Origin: Alkalibacillus salilacus
Lineage (GTDB): Bacteria > Bacillota > Bacilli > Bacillales > Alkalibacillaceae
DNA length: 43,614 nt
NCBI RefSeq assembly: GCF_030812915.1
Contig: NZ_JAUSTQ010000016.1
Span: 1-43,614, forward strand
Direction: 5' to 3'
Part shown: positions 24,793-32,781 of the stretch, in pieces
Layout of the letters: every line of letters starts with the position of its first letter
How positions within the stretch are numbered: the first letter of the stretch is position 1
Made by a program: the position numbers and the translations under genes
The notes under the pieces: model-generated
The model's database searches: none
What the model was told of the DNA's origin: nothing
The model's input: only the letters and a program-made list of their open reading frames with translations

Positions 24793-27432
24793 ATGAGTGA
24801 TCAAGTCAAGAGTCGGAAAGCCAATAAACAAAAGAAAAAACAAAATAGAAAAATCAATTGGAAAAAAGTCTTTTTAACATTATTAATCATTGGACTAGTC
24901 ATGACCTTAGTTGGTGCTGGTGTCGTTTATTCATATATTAGCGATGCACCTGAGCTTAATGAAGAAGAATTACAAGTACCAGCAGGAACATCGATTTTAG
25001 ACCGTAATGGTGAAGAAATTGCGAACTTAGCAACTGAAAACCGTACCGTTATTGAATATAGCGACCTGTCCCCTGTTGTTGAAGATGCAGTAATAGCAAC
25101 AGAAGACGCTCGCTTTTATGAGCATAGTGGCATTGACTTGCGACGAATCGGAGGTGCTGTCATTGCAAATATTACTGAAGGATTTGGAGCAGAAGGGGCT
25201 AGTACGATTACCCAACAAGTCATTAAAAACTTTTTGCTGTCGAACGAAAAAGTTCTTGAGCGGAAGGTACAAGAACAATATTTAGCGCTCAAATTAGAGC
25301 AAGAATATTCTAAAGAACAAATCTTAATGATGTATTTGAATAAAATTTATTATGGTAACGGAATTTATGGCATTCAACAAGCATCAGAATTTTATTATGG
25401 CAAAGAGGACTTAAATAATTTAACTCTTTCTGAAGCGGCTTTATTAGCAGGTTTACCTCAAAGACCTAATGGTTATGATCCGTTAGAGAATCCTGAGTAT
25501 GCAGAGGAACGCCGAAACACAGTACTGGATTTAATGGTTCACCACGATAAAATTACTGAACAAGAAGCGGAAGAAGCGAAACAAGTAAATGTATCAGACA
25601 TGGTTCAAGAGAATAATGAATCAAGTGAAATAAATTATCCTGCCTTTGTTGAAACAGTTTATGAAGAAGCTGAAAAATTAATTGATCAAGAAGATTTAAA
25701 TATTCACACAGCAGGATTAACAATTCACACGAGTTTAGATCAAGATGCTCAGCAACAAGTTGAAGAATTGTTAAGTCATGATAGCTCTGCCTTTCCAAAC
25801 AATGAATTAGAAGCAGGTGTAACTGCTCTTGATACAAAAACAGGTCAAGTGCTTGCCATTGGTGGCGGTCGTAATCGAACACAACCATTCAACCATAATT
25901 ATGCAACGGATAGTGAGCGTGGCCCTGGTTCAGCGATCAAGCCAATCGTTAGTTACGGTCCTGTTATAGAACAAAACCAGTTTTCTACCTATCATCAATA
26001 TAATGACAGTAAGTCTGAAACTTACTATTCATGGTCAGACGGCGATGGCGCCTTTCAAAACTATGGTGATGGTGATGGATACTATTACGGTTGGGTGACG
26101 ATGCGTGAAGCTTTATATCGCTCGTTAAACGTTCCAGCTGTTATGAATGCTCGTGAAGAATTTGATAAAAGTGCTGCTGGAGAGTTTGCTCGTAACTTAG
26201 GCATTTCCTCCATTGAAAATGAAGTTACAGAATCAATGCCACTTGGCGGTGTTAACGAAGTACAAACAAATTCTTATGAAATGGCAGGTGCATTTGCAGC
26301 ATTCGGTAATCAGGGGATGTACAATGAGCCACATACCATCACGAAAATAGAATTTCCTGATGGCCGGACAATGGAACCAGATCGTGAAAGCACACCAGCG
26401 ATGGAAGATTACACTGCTTATATGATATCTGACATGCTTAAAGACACGATTGAACATCCTAACGGAACAGCCGCAGGAAGACTCAATTTAGGTTCTCTTC
26501 CAGTTGCTGGTAAGACAGGTACAACTAATGATACGTCTGATTCTTGGTTTGTTGGGTATTCGACAAACTATACGATTTCTGTTTGGACTGGATATGACGA
26601 ACAGAATACTATTGATAACACTAATCCACGTTTCACAATTTTTGAAACGTTAATGACTCAATTATCAGAAGGCGAAGATACAGCAGACTTTACAAAACCT
26701 AATTCAGTCAAAGAGATTGGGGTTGAAGAAGGATCTCGTCCTGCTAAGTTACCAAGTGAATACACACCAGAAAGCGAGATTATCACTGAACTCTTCGTCG
26801 AAGGTAATGAACCATCAGAAACATCTGATGAGTACGAACAAATCGATCCAATTGAGTCATTAGAAGTTGACTTTAACGCTGAAGAAGAAAACATTGAAGC
26901 TTCTTGGTCCCACCCATCAAGCGGTGATGTCCAGTTTGATATTAGTATTTCAGCTAACGATCAAGAGGTTGATTCGATTAGTGGCTACGGCGATACAAGT
27001 TATACTTTCAATGATATTGAAATGGGTCAAACGTATACCTTTGAAATTACAGCATACGATGAATCAAATTCTGATAATCAAAGTGACCCAGTAACAGGAT
27101 CAGTCGAAGTACCTGCAGAAGATTCAGATTTCTGGGAAGAGTTCTTGGATGAAGAAGAAGACAACGAAGATGAAGACGAAAGCGATGAGGACAACGAAAA
27201 TAACGAAGAATCAAATGATCAATCTGATGGTGATAATAACGAGTCTGACAATGCCGATGATTCAGAAGGTAATAACGATGGTGAATCTGGCAGTAACGAA
27301 GGTGATGACGGTCAAACTGATGATGATGGCCAAAACAGTAATAACAATGACGACAGTACAGATGACTCAAATAATACGAATGATAATCAAGATACATCAG
27401 ACTCTGATGACAACAACCAAGACTCCAACTAA
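24793..27432 (+). CDS. ponA: Class A penicillin-binding protein PBP1 (PonA)
   Basis: 879 residues. A Lys-rich cytoplasmic tail is followed by a membrane helix (26-48). The glycosyltransferase domain has Glu104 in TEDARFYEHSG. The transpeptidase has SAIK (Ser380, Lys383), SLN (Ser444, Asn446) and KTG (574-576, GKTGTTND). A fibronectin-III-like domain (about 685-775) precedes a tail of about 104 residues, nearly all Asp, Glu, Asn, Ser and Gly. It polymerises and cross-links peptidoglycan outside the membrane. B. subtilis PonA has a shorter tail. The acidic tail suggests adaptation to salt and an exterior that binds cations or wall polymers. Confidence 0.95.
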   Translation: MSDQVKSRKANKQKKKQNRKINWKKVFLTLLIIGLVMTLVGAGVVYSYISDAPELNEEELQVPAGTSILDRNGEEIANLATENRTVIEYSDLSPVVEDAVIATEDARFYEHSGIDLRRIGGAVIANITEGFGAEGASTITQQVIKNFLLSNEKVLERKVQEQYLALKLEQEYSKEQILMMYLNKIYYGNGIYGIQQASEFYYGKEDLNNLTLSEAALLAGLPQRPNGYDPLENPEYAEERRNTVLDLMVHHDKITEQEAEEAKQVNVSDMVQENNESSEINYPAFVETVYEEAEKLIDQEDLNIHTAGLTIHTSLDQDAQQQVEELLSHDSSAFPNNELEAGVTALDTKTGQVLAIGGGRNRTQPFNHNYATDSERGPGSAIKPIVSYGPVIEQNQFSTYHQYNDSKSETYYSWSDGDGAFQNYGDGDGYYYGWVTMREALYRSLNVPAVMNAREEFDKSAAGEFARNLGISSIENEVTESMPLGGVNEVQTNSYEMAGAFAAFGNQGMYNEPHTITKIEFPDGRTMEPDRESTPAMEDYTAYMISDMLKDTIEHPNGTAAGRLNLGSLPVAGKTGTTNDTSDSWFVGYSTNYTISVWTGYDEQNTIDNTNPRFTIFETLMTQLSEGEDTADFTKPNSVKEIGVEEGSRPAKLPSEYTPESEIITELFVEGNEPSETSDEYEQIDPIESLEVDFNAEEENIEASWSHPSSGDVQFDISISANDQEVDSISGYGDTSYTFNDIEMGQTYTFEITAYDESNSDNQSDPVTGSVEVPAEDSDFWEEFLDEEEDNEDEDESDEDNENNEESNDQSDGDNNESDNADDSEGNNDGESGSNEGDDGQTDDDGQNSNNNDDSTDDSNNTNDNQDTSDSDDNNQDSN

Positions 27433-27443
27433 ATAAAATCATA

Positions 27444-27481
27444 AAAAAACAGGATGTCTAAATTTAGACATCCTGTTTTTT
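27444..27481. terminator. Bidirectional terminator shared by ponA and nth
   Basis: A 38-base perfect palindrome, with AAAAAACAGGATGTCTAA as its left half, has T and A runs on both ends. It lies 12 bases after the ponA stop. Its right half encodes the last five codons of nth on the opposite strand. Confidence 0.92.
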
Positions 27482-28117
27482 CATTCTTTTTTGACCTTCT
27501 CGGCAAACGGATAACAGCGGACATTCTGGACAATGAGGTGTTTTAGCCTGACAATGATAGCGGCCAAAAAAGATCATGCGATGATGGGTCGCACTCCATT
27601 CCTCTTCTGGTATTTTTCGCATGAGTGTCTTCTCTACTTCTAATACAGAATCTTTCCATCTGCATAGACCTAAGCGTTTAGACACGCGCTCGACATGGGT
27701 ATCGACAGCAATGGCTGGCATACCAAACGCAACAGACATAACAACGTTGGCTGTTTTTCGCCCTACCCCTGCTAAGTTAATAAGCGACTCATAATTGTTT
27801 GGGACTTCACCATCATGTTTTTCAATTAAATCCGCGCATAGTTTACGAATATTTTTCGCTTTATTACGATATAAGCCAATTCGCTTGATGTCGTGTTGTA
27901 ATTCTTCAAGTGAGACATTAATATAGTCTTCTGGTGTTTTATATTTTGCAAATAAATCAGGTGTTACTTTATTGACTAAAGCATCAGTTGCTTGAGCTGA
28001 TAGGACAACAGCTATGAGTAATTCTAACTCATTCTCATGATCTAACTCACAATCAGCATCTGGATACATGTCTTGCAATGTATCTAATACATATCGAATG
28101 TCTTTTTTGGTTAACAC
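27464..28117 (-). CDS. nth: Endonuclease III
   Basis: 217 residues. The helix-hairpin-helix LAGVGRKTANVV carries the catalytic Lys, and VDTHVERVSKRLG carries the catalytic Asp. The iron-sulfur loop is C-x6-C-x2-C-x5-C (CQAKTPHCPECPLLSVC). It removes oxidised pyrimidines and nicks abasic sites. GTG start with GGAGG nine bases upstream. It follows dnaD by 15 bases. B. subtilis has ypoC between nth and ponA; none is found here. Confidence 0.96.
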   Translation of the reverse strand: MLTKKDIRYVLDTLQDMYPDADCELDHENELELLIAVVLSAQATDALVNKVTPDLFAKYKTPEDYINVSLEELQHDIKRIGLYRNKAKNIRKLCADLIEKHDGEVPNNYESLINLAGVGRKTANVVMSVAFGMPAIAVDTHVERVSKRLGLCRWKDSVLEVEKTLMRKIPEEEWSATHHRMIFFGRYHCQAKTPHCPECPLLSVCREGQKRMKKQDV

Positions 28118-28132
28118 CAGTTCTCTCCTCCC

Positions 28133-28789
28133 CTACTCTTCTAACCAATTATAGTAAACAGAAGTATCTCTTTTTTCTTTCGGTGCCTGACGATTTTGTT
28201 GCGGTGATTCCTGTTTAGCATCTTGTGCTGACTTGATGCCTTTTTTCTTCCATTCATTTAAAATGCGATCAATGTAACGGAAGTTTAATTTCCCCATTAA
28301 GACAGCTTCTCTTAAAGCTGCTTTAATCAGTGCTGGTTTAAACTGGTCATCATCTAACCAATGACTCACCGTATCAATTTCAATTGGTGATAATGTACGA
28401 GCAAATTCTTGCTCAAATAATTGAAACAGTTTCCCCTCTTCCTCTCTTGATGACGGTTCCCCTTGTTCATATAAGTTGGAAAATAAAGGGGATAATGAGT
28501 ACCATTCTTGTTCTTGGCCGTCTTCATCTTTAACATGTTCAATATTTAAAAGGGATTGATTGCGTAGTTTTTTTAGGACATTAGCTACTTCATTCGCATT
28601 AATCGTCATACGTTGGGCAATTTGATCAAATGTGGGCAATAGCGTTCCAGTTTGTTGAATATGAATGATTTGCATAATGACAATCACGTCAGTTTCGTTC
28701 AATGATAATGATTTATAATCAACTAGCAACTGGGACGGAATGCTAAGTTGATCAGCTAATAATTTCTGATAAGAAAACGGTACTTCCAT
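28133..28789 (-). CDS. dnaD: Replication initiation protein DnaD
   Basis: 218 residues from ATG 28789 (GGGAG eight bases upstream). The N-terminal winged helix (about 1-115, with DQIAQRMTINANEVANVLKK) forms oligomers. The C-terminal DnaD domain (about 125-195) includes FEQEFARTLSPIEID, IKAALREAVLMGKLNFRYID and ILNEWKKKGI. It remodels DNA and helps load the replicative helicase at oriC and at PriA restart sites. It is cotranscribed with nth and separated from asnS by a terminator. Confidence 0.93.
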   Translation of the reverse strand: MEVPFSYQKLLADQLSIPSQLLVDYKSLSLNETDVIVIMQIIHIQQTGTLLPTFDQIAQRMTINANEVANVLKKLRNQSLLNIEHVKDEDGQEQEWYSLSPLFSNLYEQGEPSSREEEGKLFQLFEQEFARTLSPIEIDTVSHWLDDDQFKPALIKAALREAVLMGKLNFRYIDRILNEWKKKGIKSAQDAKQESPQQNRQAPKEKRDTSVYYNWLEE

Positions 28790-28821
28790 TTTATCCACTC
28801 CCTTCATAACAAGAATAGAAA

Positions 28822-28846
28822 AGATGACCCACTGAATGAGTCATCT
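28822..28846 (-). terminator. Terminator after asnS
   Basis: AGATGAC (28822-28828) pairs with GTCATCT (28840-28846). On the minus strand TTTTCTATTC follows. It lies five bases past the asnS stop. Confidence 0.6.
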
Positions 28847-28851
28847 ATTTC

Positions 28852-30144
28852 CTATGGGTATAAACGATTTAATAAGCGTGGAAATGGTATTGTCTCACGA
28901 ATATGTTCAATTCCTGTAATCCAAGCAACAGTTCTCTCTAAGCCTAAGCCGAAACCGGAATGAGGAACAGAACCATATTGGCGTAACTGTAAATACCACT
29001 GATAAGCAGGTCCTTCTAAATCATGTTCTTTATAACGTTGAGCCATTAATTCATAGTCATCAATACGTTCAGAACCGCCAATAATTTCACCATATCCCTC
29101 TGGTGCAATTAAATCAGCACATAAAGCAACATCAGGATTATCAGGATCAGGTTTCATATAAAATGCCTTAATGTGTAATGGGAAGTGTGTAATAAATACA
29201 GGTTTATCAAATGATTCGGCAATAGCTGTTTCATGTGGTGCACCGAAATCATCTCCCCAATCGATATCATCAAAGCCTTGGTCTTTTAATAATTGAATCG
29301 CATCGGTATATGTTATACGCGGAAATGGAGCCGTGATTTTTTCAAGTTGAGATCTGTCACGTTCTAGTGTGTCTAGTTCAACTTGGCAGTTCTTTAAGAC
29401 GGATTGAACGACAAATGCGACGTACTCTTCTTGCATTTGTAAGCTTTCTTCGTGGTCCATAAATGCCATTTCTGGCTCAATCATCCAAAATTCAATCAAA
29501 TGACGACGTGTTTTTGATTTTTCAGCTCGGAATGTCGGACCAAATGAAAAGACTCGTCCTAAAGCCATAGCTGCTGCTTCCATATATAATTGCCCACTTT
29601 GTGAGAGATAAGCATCTTCGTCAAAGTATTTAGTGTGGAATAATTCAGTCGTTCCTTCAGCTGATGCCCCTGTTAAGATTGGCGGGTCAATTTTAACGAA
29701 TCCTTCATTATTGAAGAATTCATAAGTTGAGCGAATGATTTCATTACGGACTTTCATGATCGCATGTTGCTTCTTACTACGTAACCATAAATGGCGATGA
29801 TCCATTAAGAACTCAGTACCATGTTCCTTCGGTGTGATTGGATAATCAACAGCTTCTTGAATAAGTTCAAGACCAGTAACCTGTAATTCATAACCAAGTG
29901 GGCTGCGACTATCTTCTACAACTGTACCCGTCACATAAAGAGATGATTCCTGTGATATTTCTTTTGATAGCTCAAACTCTTCCTCAGATACTGCAGCCTT
30001 TGCAACAACACCTTGGATAAATCCTGAGCCATCACGTAGTTGTAAAAATGAGATCTTGCCACTTGAACGTTTATTATGTAGCCACGCTCCAATTGTGACT
30101 GTTTCATTTAAATGCTTGTGTACATTTGCTATAGTTGTTTTCAC
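28852..30144 (-). CDS. asnS: Asparaginyl-tRNA synthetase
   Basis: 430 residues, the class IIb aaRS. The N-terminal OB anticodon-binding domain (about 1-110) contains [15 protein letters not shown]. The catalytic motifs include motif 2 [19 protein letters not shown] and the ATP-binding motif 3 [15 protein letters not shown]. Asn-specific features are DHRHLWLR and [11 protein letters not shown]. It charges tRNA-Asn. GTG start with AGGAGG eight bases upstream. It follows aspB by 12 bases; that pairing with aspartate aminotransferase is the classic Bacillus aspB-asnS operon. Confidence 0.96.
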   Translation of the reverse strand: MKTTIANVHKHLNETVTIGAWLHNKRSSGKISFLQLRDGSGFIQGVVAKAAVSEEEFELSKEISQESSLYVTGTVVEDSRSPLGYELQVTGLELIQEAVDYPITPKEHGTEFLMDHRHLWLRSKKQHAIMKVRNEIIRSTYEFFNNEGFVKIDPPILTGASAEGTTELFHTKYFDEDAYLSQSGQLYMEAAAMALGRVFSFGPTFRAEKSKTRRHLIEFWMIEPEMAFMDHEESLQMQEEYVAFVVQSVLKNCQVELDTLERDRSQLEKITAPFPRITYTDAIQLLKDQGFDDIDWGDDFGAPHETAIAESFDKPVFITHFPLHIKAFYMKPDPDNPDVALCADLIAPEGYGEIIGGSERIDDYELMAQRYKEHDLEGPAYQWYLQLRQYGSVPHSGFGLGLERTVAWITGIEHIRETIPFPRLLNRLYP

Positions 30145-30156
30145 GTTTGTTGCCTC

Positions 30157-31338
30157 CTAACTATACTTCTCAACAAAACGTTTTAATCGTTTCGTTGCTT
30201 CTTCTAAATCGTCTAAAGATGTTGCATATGATAATCGTACATTATCTTCAGCCCCAAAACCTGAACCTGGAACAATCGCTAACTTTTCTTCTTCAAGTAA
30301 TTGTTTGACCCATTCATCAACAGAATCGAAAGGTGAATCATCTACGATTTGTCGAACATTAGGGAATAAATAGAAAGCTCCATCAGGTTTAACACATGTT
30401 AACTTGGGAATGTCCAATAACCAATTATACAATGTCTCTAGACGTTCTTCAAAAGCTTGATTCATTTTGATGACTTCTTTTTCATCGTGAGTATAAGCCG
30501 CTATTGCAGCATATTGCGCAATAGAAGTTGGGTTCGAAGTAGCATGGGATGCTAAATTAGACATTGCCTGAATGATTTGTTTATTCCCAGCTGCATAACC
30601 TATGCGCCAACCTGTCATGGCATGAGATTTACTGACACCATTGATGACAACCGTATGATCTTTCAATTGATCAGACAATTGAGCCATCGATACATGTTCT
30701 TTAGCACCGTATATCAGTTTTTCATAAATTTCATCAGATACAACTAAAAGATTGTGCTTCAAAGCAACTTCACCTAGTGCTTTTAATTCATCTTCTGAAT
30801 AAAGCACACCAGTCGGATTACTAGGGGAGTTAATAATCACAGCTTTAGTATAGTCTGTGACAGCCTCTTCTAATTGTTCTGGTGTCATTTTAAATTGATT
30901 GGATTCTTTAGTTGCTACAAAGACAGGCTGACCCTCTGCCAACTTAATTTGTTCTGGATAACTCACCCAATAAGGACTTGGTACAACCACTTCGTCACCA
31001 CGATTCAATATCACTTGAAATAAAGCATATAAAGCGTGTTTAGCACCAGTTGTAACAATAACTTGGTCTAAGTCATATGATAAGTTTTGGTCACGTTTGA
31101 ACTTATCACTGATCACCTGTTTTAGTTCTGGTAAACCACCAGCTGGTGTATAATTCGTCTTTCCTTCGTCCATTGCTTGCTTAGCAGCATCTAATATATA
31201 TGATGGTGTATTAAAATCAGGTTCACCTGCTCCTAATCCTACGACATCATGACCTTCTGCTTTTAGCGCTTTAGCTTTAGAAGTAATGGCCAAAGTACTA
31301 GATGGCGTTAATGATTGAACTCGATCGGCTAATTCCAT
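30157..31338 (-). CDS. aspB: Aspartate aminotransferase (class I, Bacillus AspB type)
   Basis: 393 residues from ATG 31338 (AGGAG eight bases upstream, MELADRVQSL). It is a type-Ib AAT: the PLP lysine is Lys237 in VSKSHAMTGWRIGYA, with INSPSNPTG, DEIYEKLIYG and SLSDLEEATKRL-like C-terminal features. It interconverts aspartate/2-oxoglutarate and oxaloacetate/glutamate, feeding Asn-tRNA, lysine and threonine synthesis. It lies between ypmB and asnS. Confidence 0.95.
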   Translation of the reverse strand: MELADRVQSLTPSSTLAITSKAKALKAEGHDVVGLGAGEPDFNTPSYILDAAKQAMDEGKTNYTPAGGLPELKQVISDKFKRDQNLSYDLDQVIVTTGAKHALYALFQVILNRGDEVVVPSPYWVSYPEQIKLAEGQPVFVATKESNQFKMTPEQLEEAVTDYTKAVIINSPSNPTGVLYSEDELKALGEVALKHNLLVVSDEIYEKLIYGAKEHVSMAQLSDQLKDHTVVINGVSKSHAMTGWRIGYAAGNKQIIQAMSNLASHATSNPTSIAQYAAIAAYTHDEKEVIKMNQAFEERLETLYNWLLDIPKLTCVKPDGAFYLFPNVRQIVDDSPFDSVDEWVKQLLEEEKLAIVPGSGFGAEDNVRLSYATSLDDLEEATKRLKRFVEKYS

Positions 31339-31354
31339 ATGTATCGCTCCTATC

Positions 31355-31873
31355 TTAGTTTTGACTAAAGGATATTGAATCGTACACGTCTCCTTCTTCA
31401 AACGTATAGGTTCTGAAGACCATACTGTCATTTTCCTCATAAATAAGTTCCCAAATATAACGGCCATTCATCATGCCGGGTGTGATGCTTAACAAATCAC
31501 AATTAGAGCAAGATTGTTGCCATTTATTGCGAATTTCTTCTTTTGACATAACATCATTGGCTGAAGTCCAGGAAACATCATCTGGGTTAAGTGAATCCTT
31601 TTGAGGTACAAAGACATACAAAGATTCTTCTTCAGATTGTCCTAACACTACTGTATAGGCTTCATCCCCGTGATAAACGTAATCAGTTTCAACTTGTTCG
31701 ATTGGCGCAGTCTCTAACGCGATATCTATATAAGTTTGTTGTTGCTCTCCTTGCCCACCTTGAATATCATAATATAAAAAAGATGAAACAACAATAAACA
31801 CTATTAACACAGTCATCATGATTGACAGGGAGAGCAACACCCATTTTTGTTGGAACCATTCTTTTAATGACAC
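31355..31873 (-). CDS. ypmB: YpmB family protein (membrane-anchored)
   Basis: 172 residues from GTG 31873 (AGGAG eight bases upstream). One membrane helix (about 12-36) is followed by an extracytoplasmic domain (about 45-172). The EWFQQKW start, the DYVYHGDEAYTVVLG block and the end fit the YpmB/DUF5590 pattern, as does the position directly upstream of aspB. It contains CSNCDL, a CxxC pair that could form a disulfide outside the cell. Function unknown. Confidence 0.8.
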   Translation of the reverse strand: MSLKEWFQQKWVLLSLSIMMTVLIVFIVVSSFLYYDIQGGQGEQQQTYIDIALETAPIEQVETDYVYHGDEAYTVVLGQSEEESLYVFVPQKDSLNPDDVSWTSANDVMSKEEIRNKWQQSCSNCDLLSITPGMMNGRYIWELIYEENDSMVFRTYTFEEGDVYDSISFSQN

Positions 31874-31961
31874 ATTCTCAGCTCCTACATACAATTCATC
31901 CCATACATGCTTTATATTATAACAAGTTTTCACCTGCATGAGGGAACCATTTACAAAAAAT

Positions 31962-32720
31962 TTATGAATCATTTTGTTTTAACTTTTCTAATTTCACCGA
32001 AAAATCTTGATTATCATCTAATACATGGATTGCTATATCATCTGATAAAAAATACGTATCAACCCAAAGCTCTTGAAGGTGTTGATAAATAGATGAATTG
32101 GGCTGAATATCATTGTTTTCATTAATAATAGCAACCTCAGGTTCAATTTTATATAACGTCTTTAAATCAATATCCTCTTTTTCCAAGTATGAAGGAAAAT
32201 AAGAAATGTCTGCATGTGTAATGTCGTAATCGTCTGCTGATTCATACCAATACATAGAAATAGCACCATTTGAAATATACACATTCCCTTGGTTATGATC
32301 CAACGTTCGATATTGTATATATAAACGTCGACTTAAAGTGAAAGTTGATTCTTGTTGCAATGTAATGTCGTTTACATTTTCAATTTCATCTAAACATTTA
32401 TCATCAAAAGTCGGAACCATATAAACATATTGCACCTCATATTTGTCAATTAACTGAGTTAAATTATCACAACTGTTCGCTTCTGCAGAGGTCATCACAA
32501 CACTCTTGATCGTATCATGATTTGTTAGCTCAATTGATTTATTCAATTCTTCAAATTCCTGAGGATTTCCTGTATTAATTAAAGCCATTGTTTCGTCTGT
32601 TTGTAACAACACAGTATCACCAGCTTCAGTGGAAGTAAACACCCACTCACTTTTTTCACTGTCAGAGATACTCGTTGGTAGCATAAGCAACAAAGCCATA
32701 AATATCGAAGTCATTTTCAT
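31962..32720 (-). CDS. Secreted metallo-beta-lactamase-fold protein lacking the metal site
   Basis: 252 residues. A signal peptide covers about 1-20 (IFMALLLMLPTSIS). The rest tracks a ComEC-type metallo-beta-lactamase domain: GDTVLLQTDETMALINTG, then IKSVVMTSAEANSCDNLTQL where active enzymes have the metal motif HxHxDH, then VYISNGAISMYWY, and HADISYFPSYL and VAIINENN in the place of the later ligand loops. All zinc ligands are gone. Two Cys (in NSCDNL and DDKCLDE) may pair. It lies between dinG and ypmB, where B. subtilis has ypmA. I do not recognise a named family. A hairpin precedes its start. Confidence 0.7.
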   Translation of the reverse strand: MKMTSIFMALLLMLPTSISDSEKSEWVFTSTEAGDTVLLQTDETMALINTGNPQEFEELNKSIELTNHDTIKSVVMTSAEANSCDNLTQLIDKYEVQYVYMVPTFDDKCLDEIENVNDITLQQESTFTLSRRLYIQYRTLDHNQGNVYISNGAISMYWYESADDYDITHADISYFPSYLEKEDIDLKTLYKIEPEVAIINENNDIQPNSSIYQHLQELWVDTYFLSDDIAIHVLDDNQDFSVKLEKLKQNDS

Positions 32721-32731
32721 TGATACTCAAC

Positions 32732-32762
32732 ACCTAACCGTTATGTAATCTAACGCTTAGGT
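32732..32762 (-). promoter_or_regulatory. Hairpin covering the ribosome site of the pseudo-metallo-beta-lactamase gene
   Basis: ACCTAACCGTTA (32732-32743) pairs with TAACGCTTAGGT (32751-32762), 11 of 12. On the minus strand the 3' arm contains TTAGGTG, the likely ribosome site 10 bases before ATG. No T tract follows, so it is not a normal terminator. Confidence 0.45.
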
Positions 32763-32781
32763 TGTTACAAAGTGTTAGCGT

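Noticed and set aside
27047-27442. 131-codon His/Tyr-rich minus-strand frame
   Set aside because: It mirrors the Asp/Asn codons of the PonA tail; no ribosome site.
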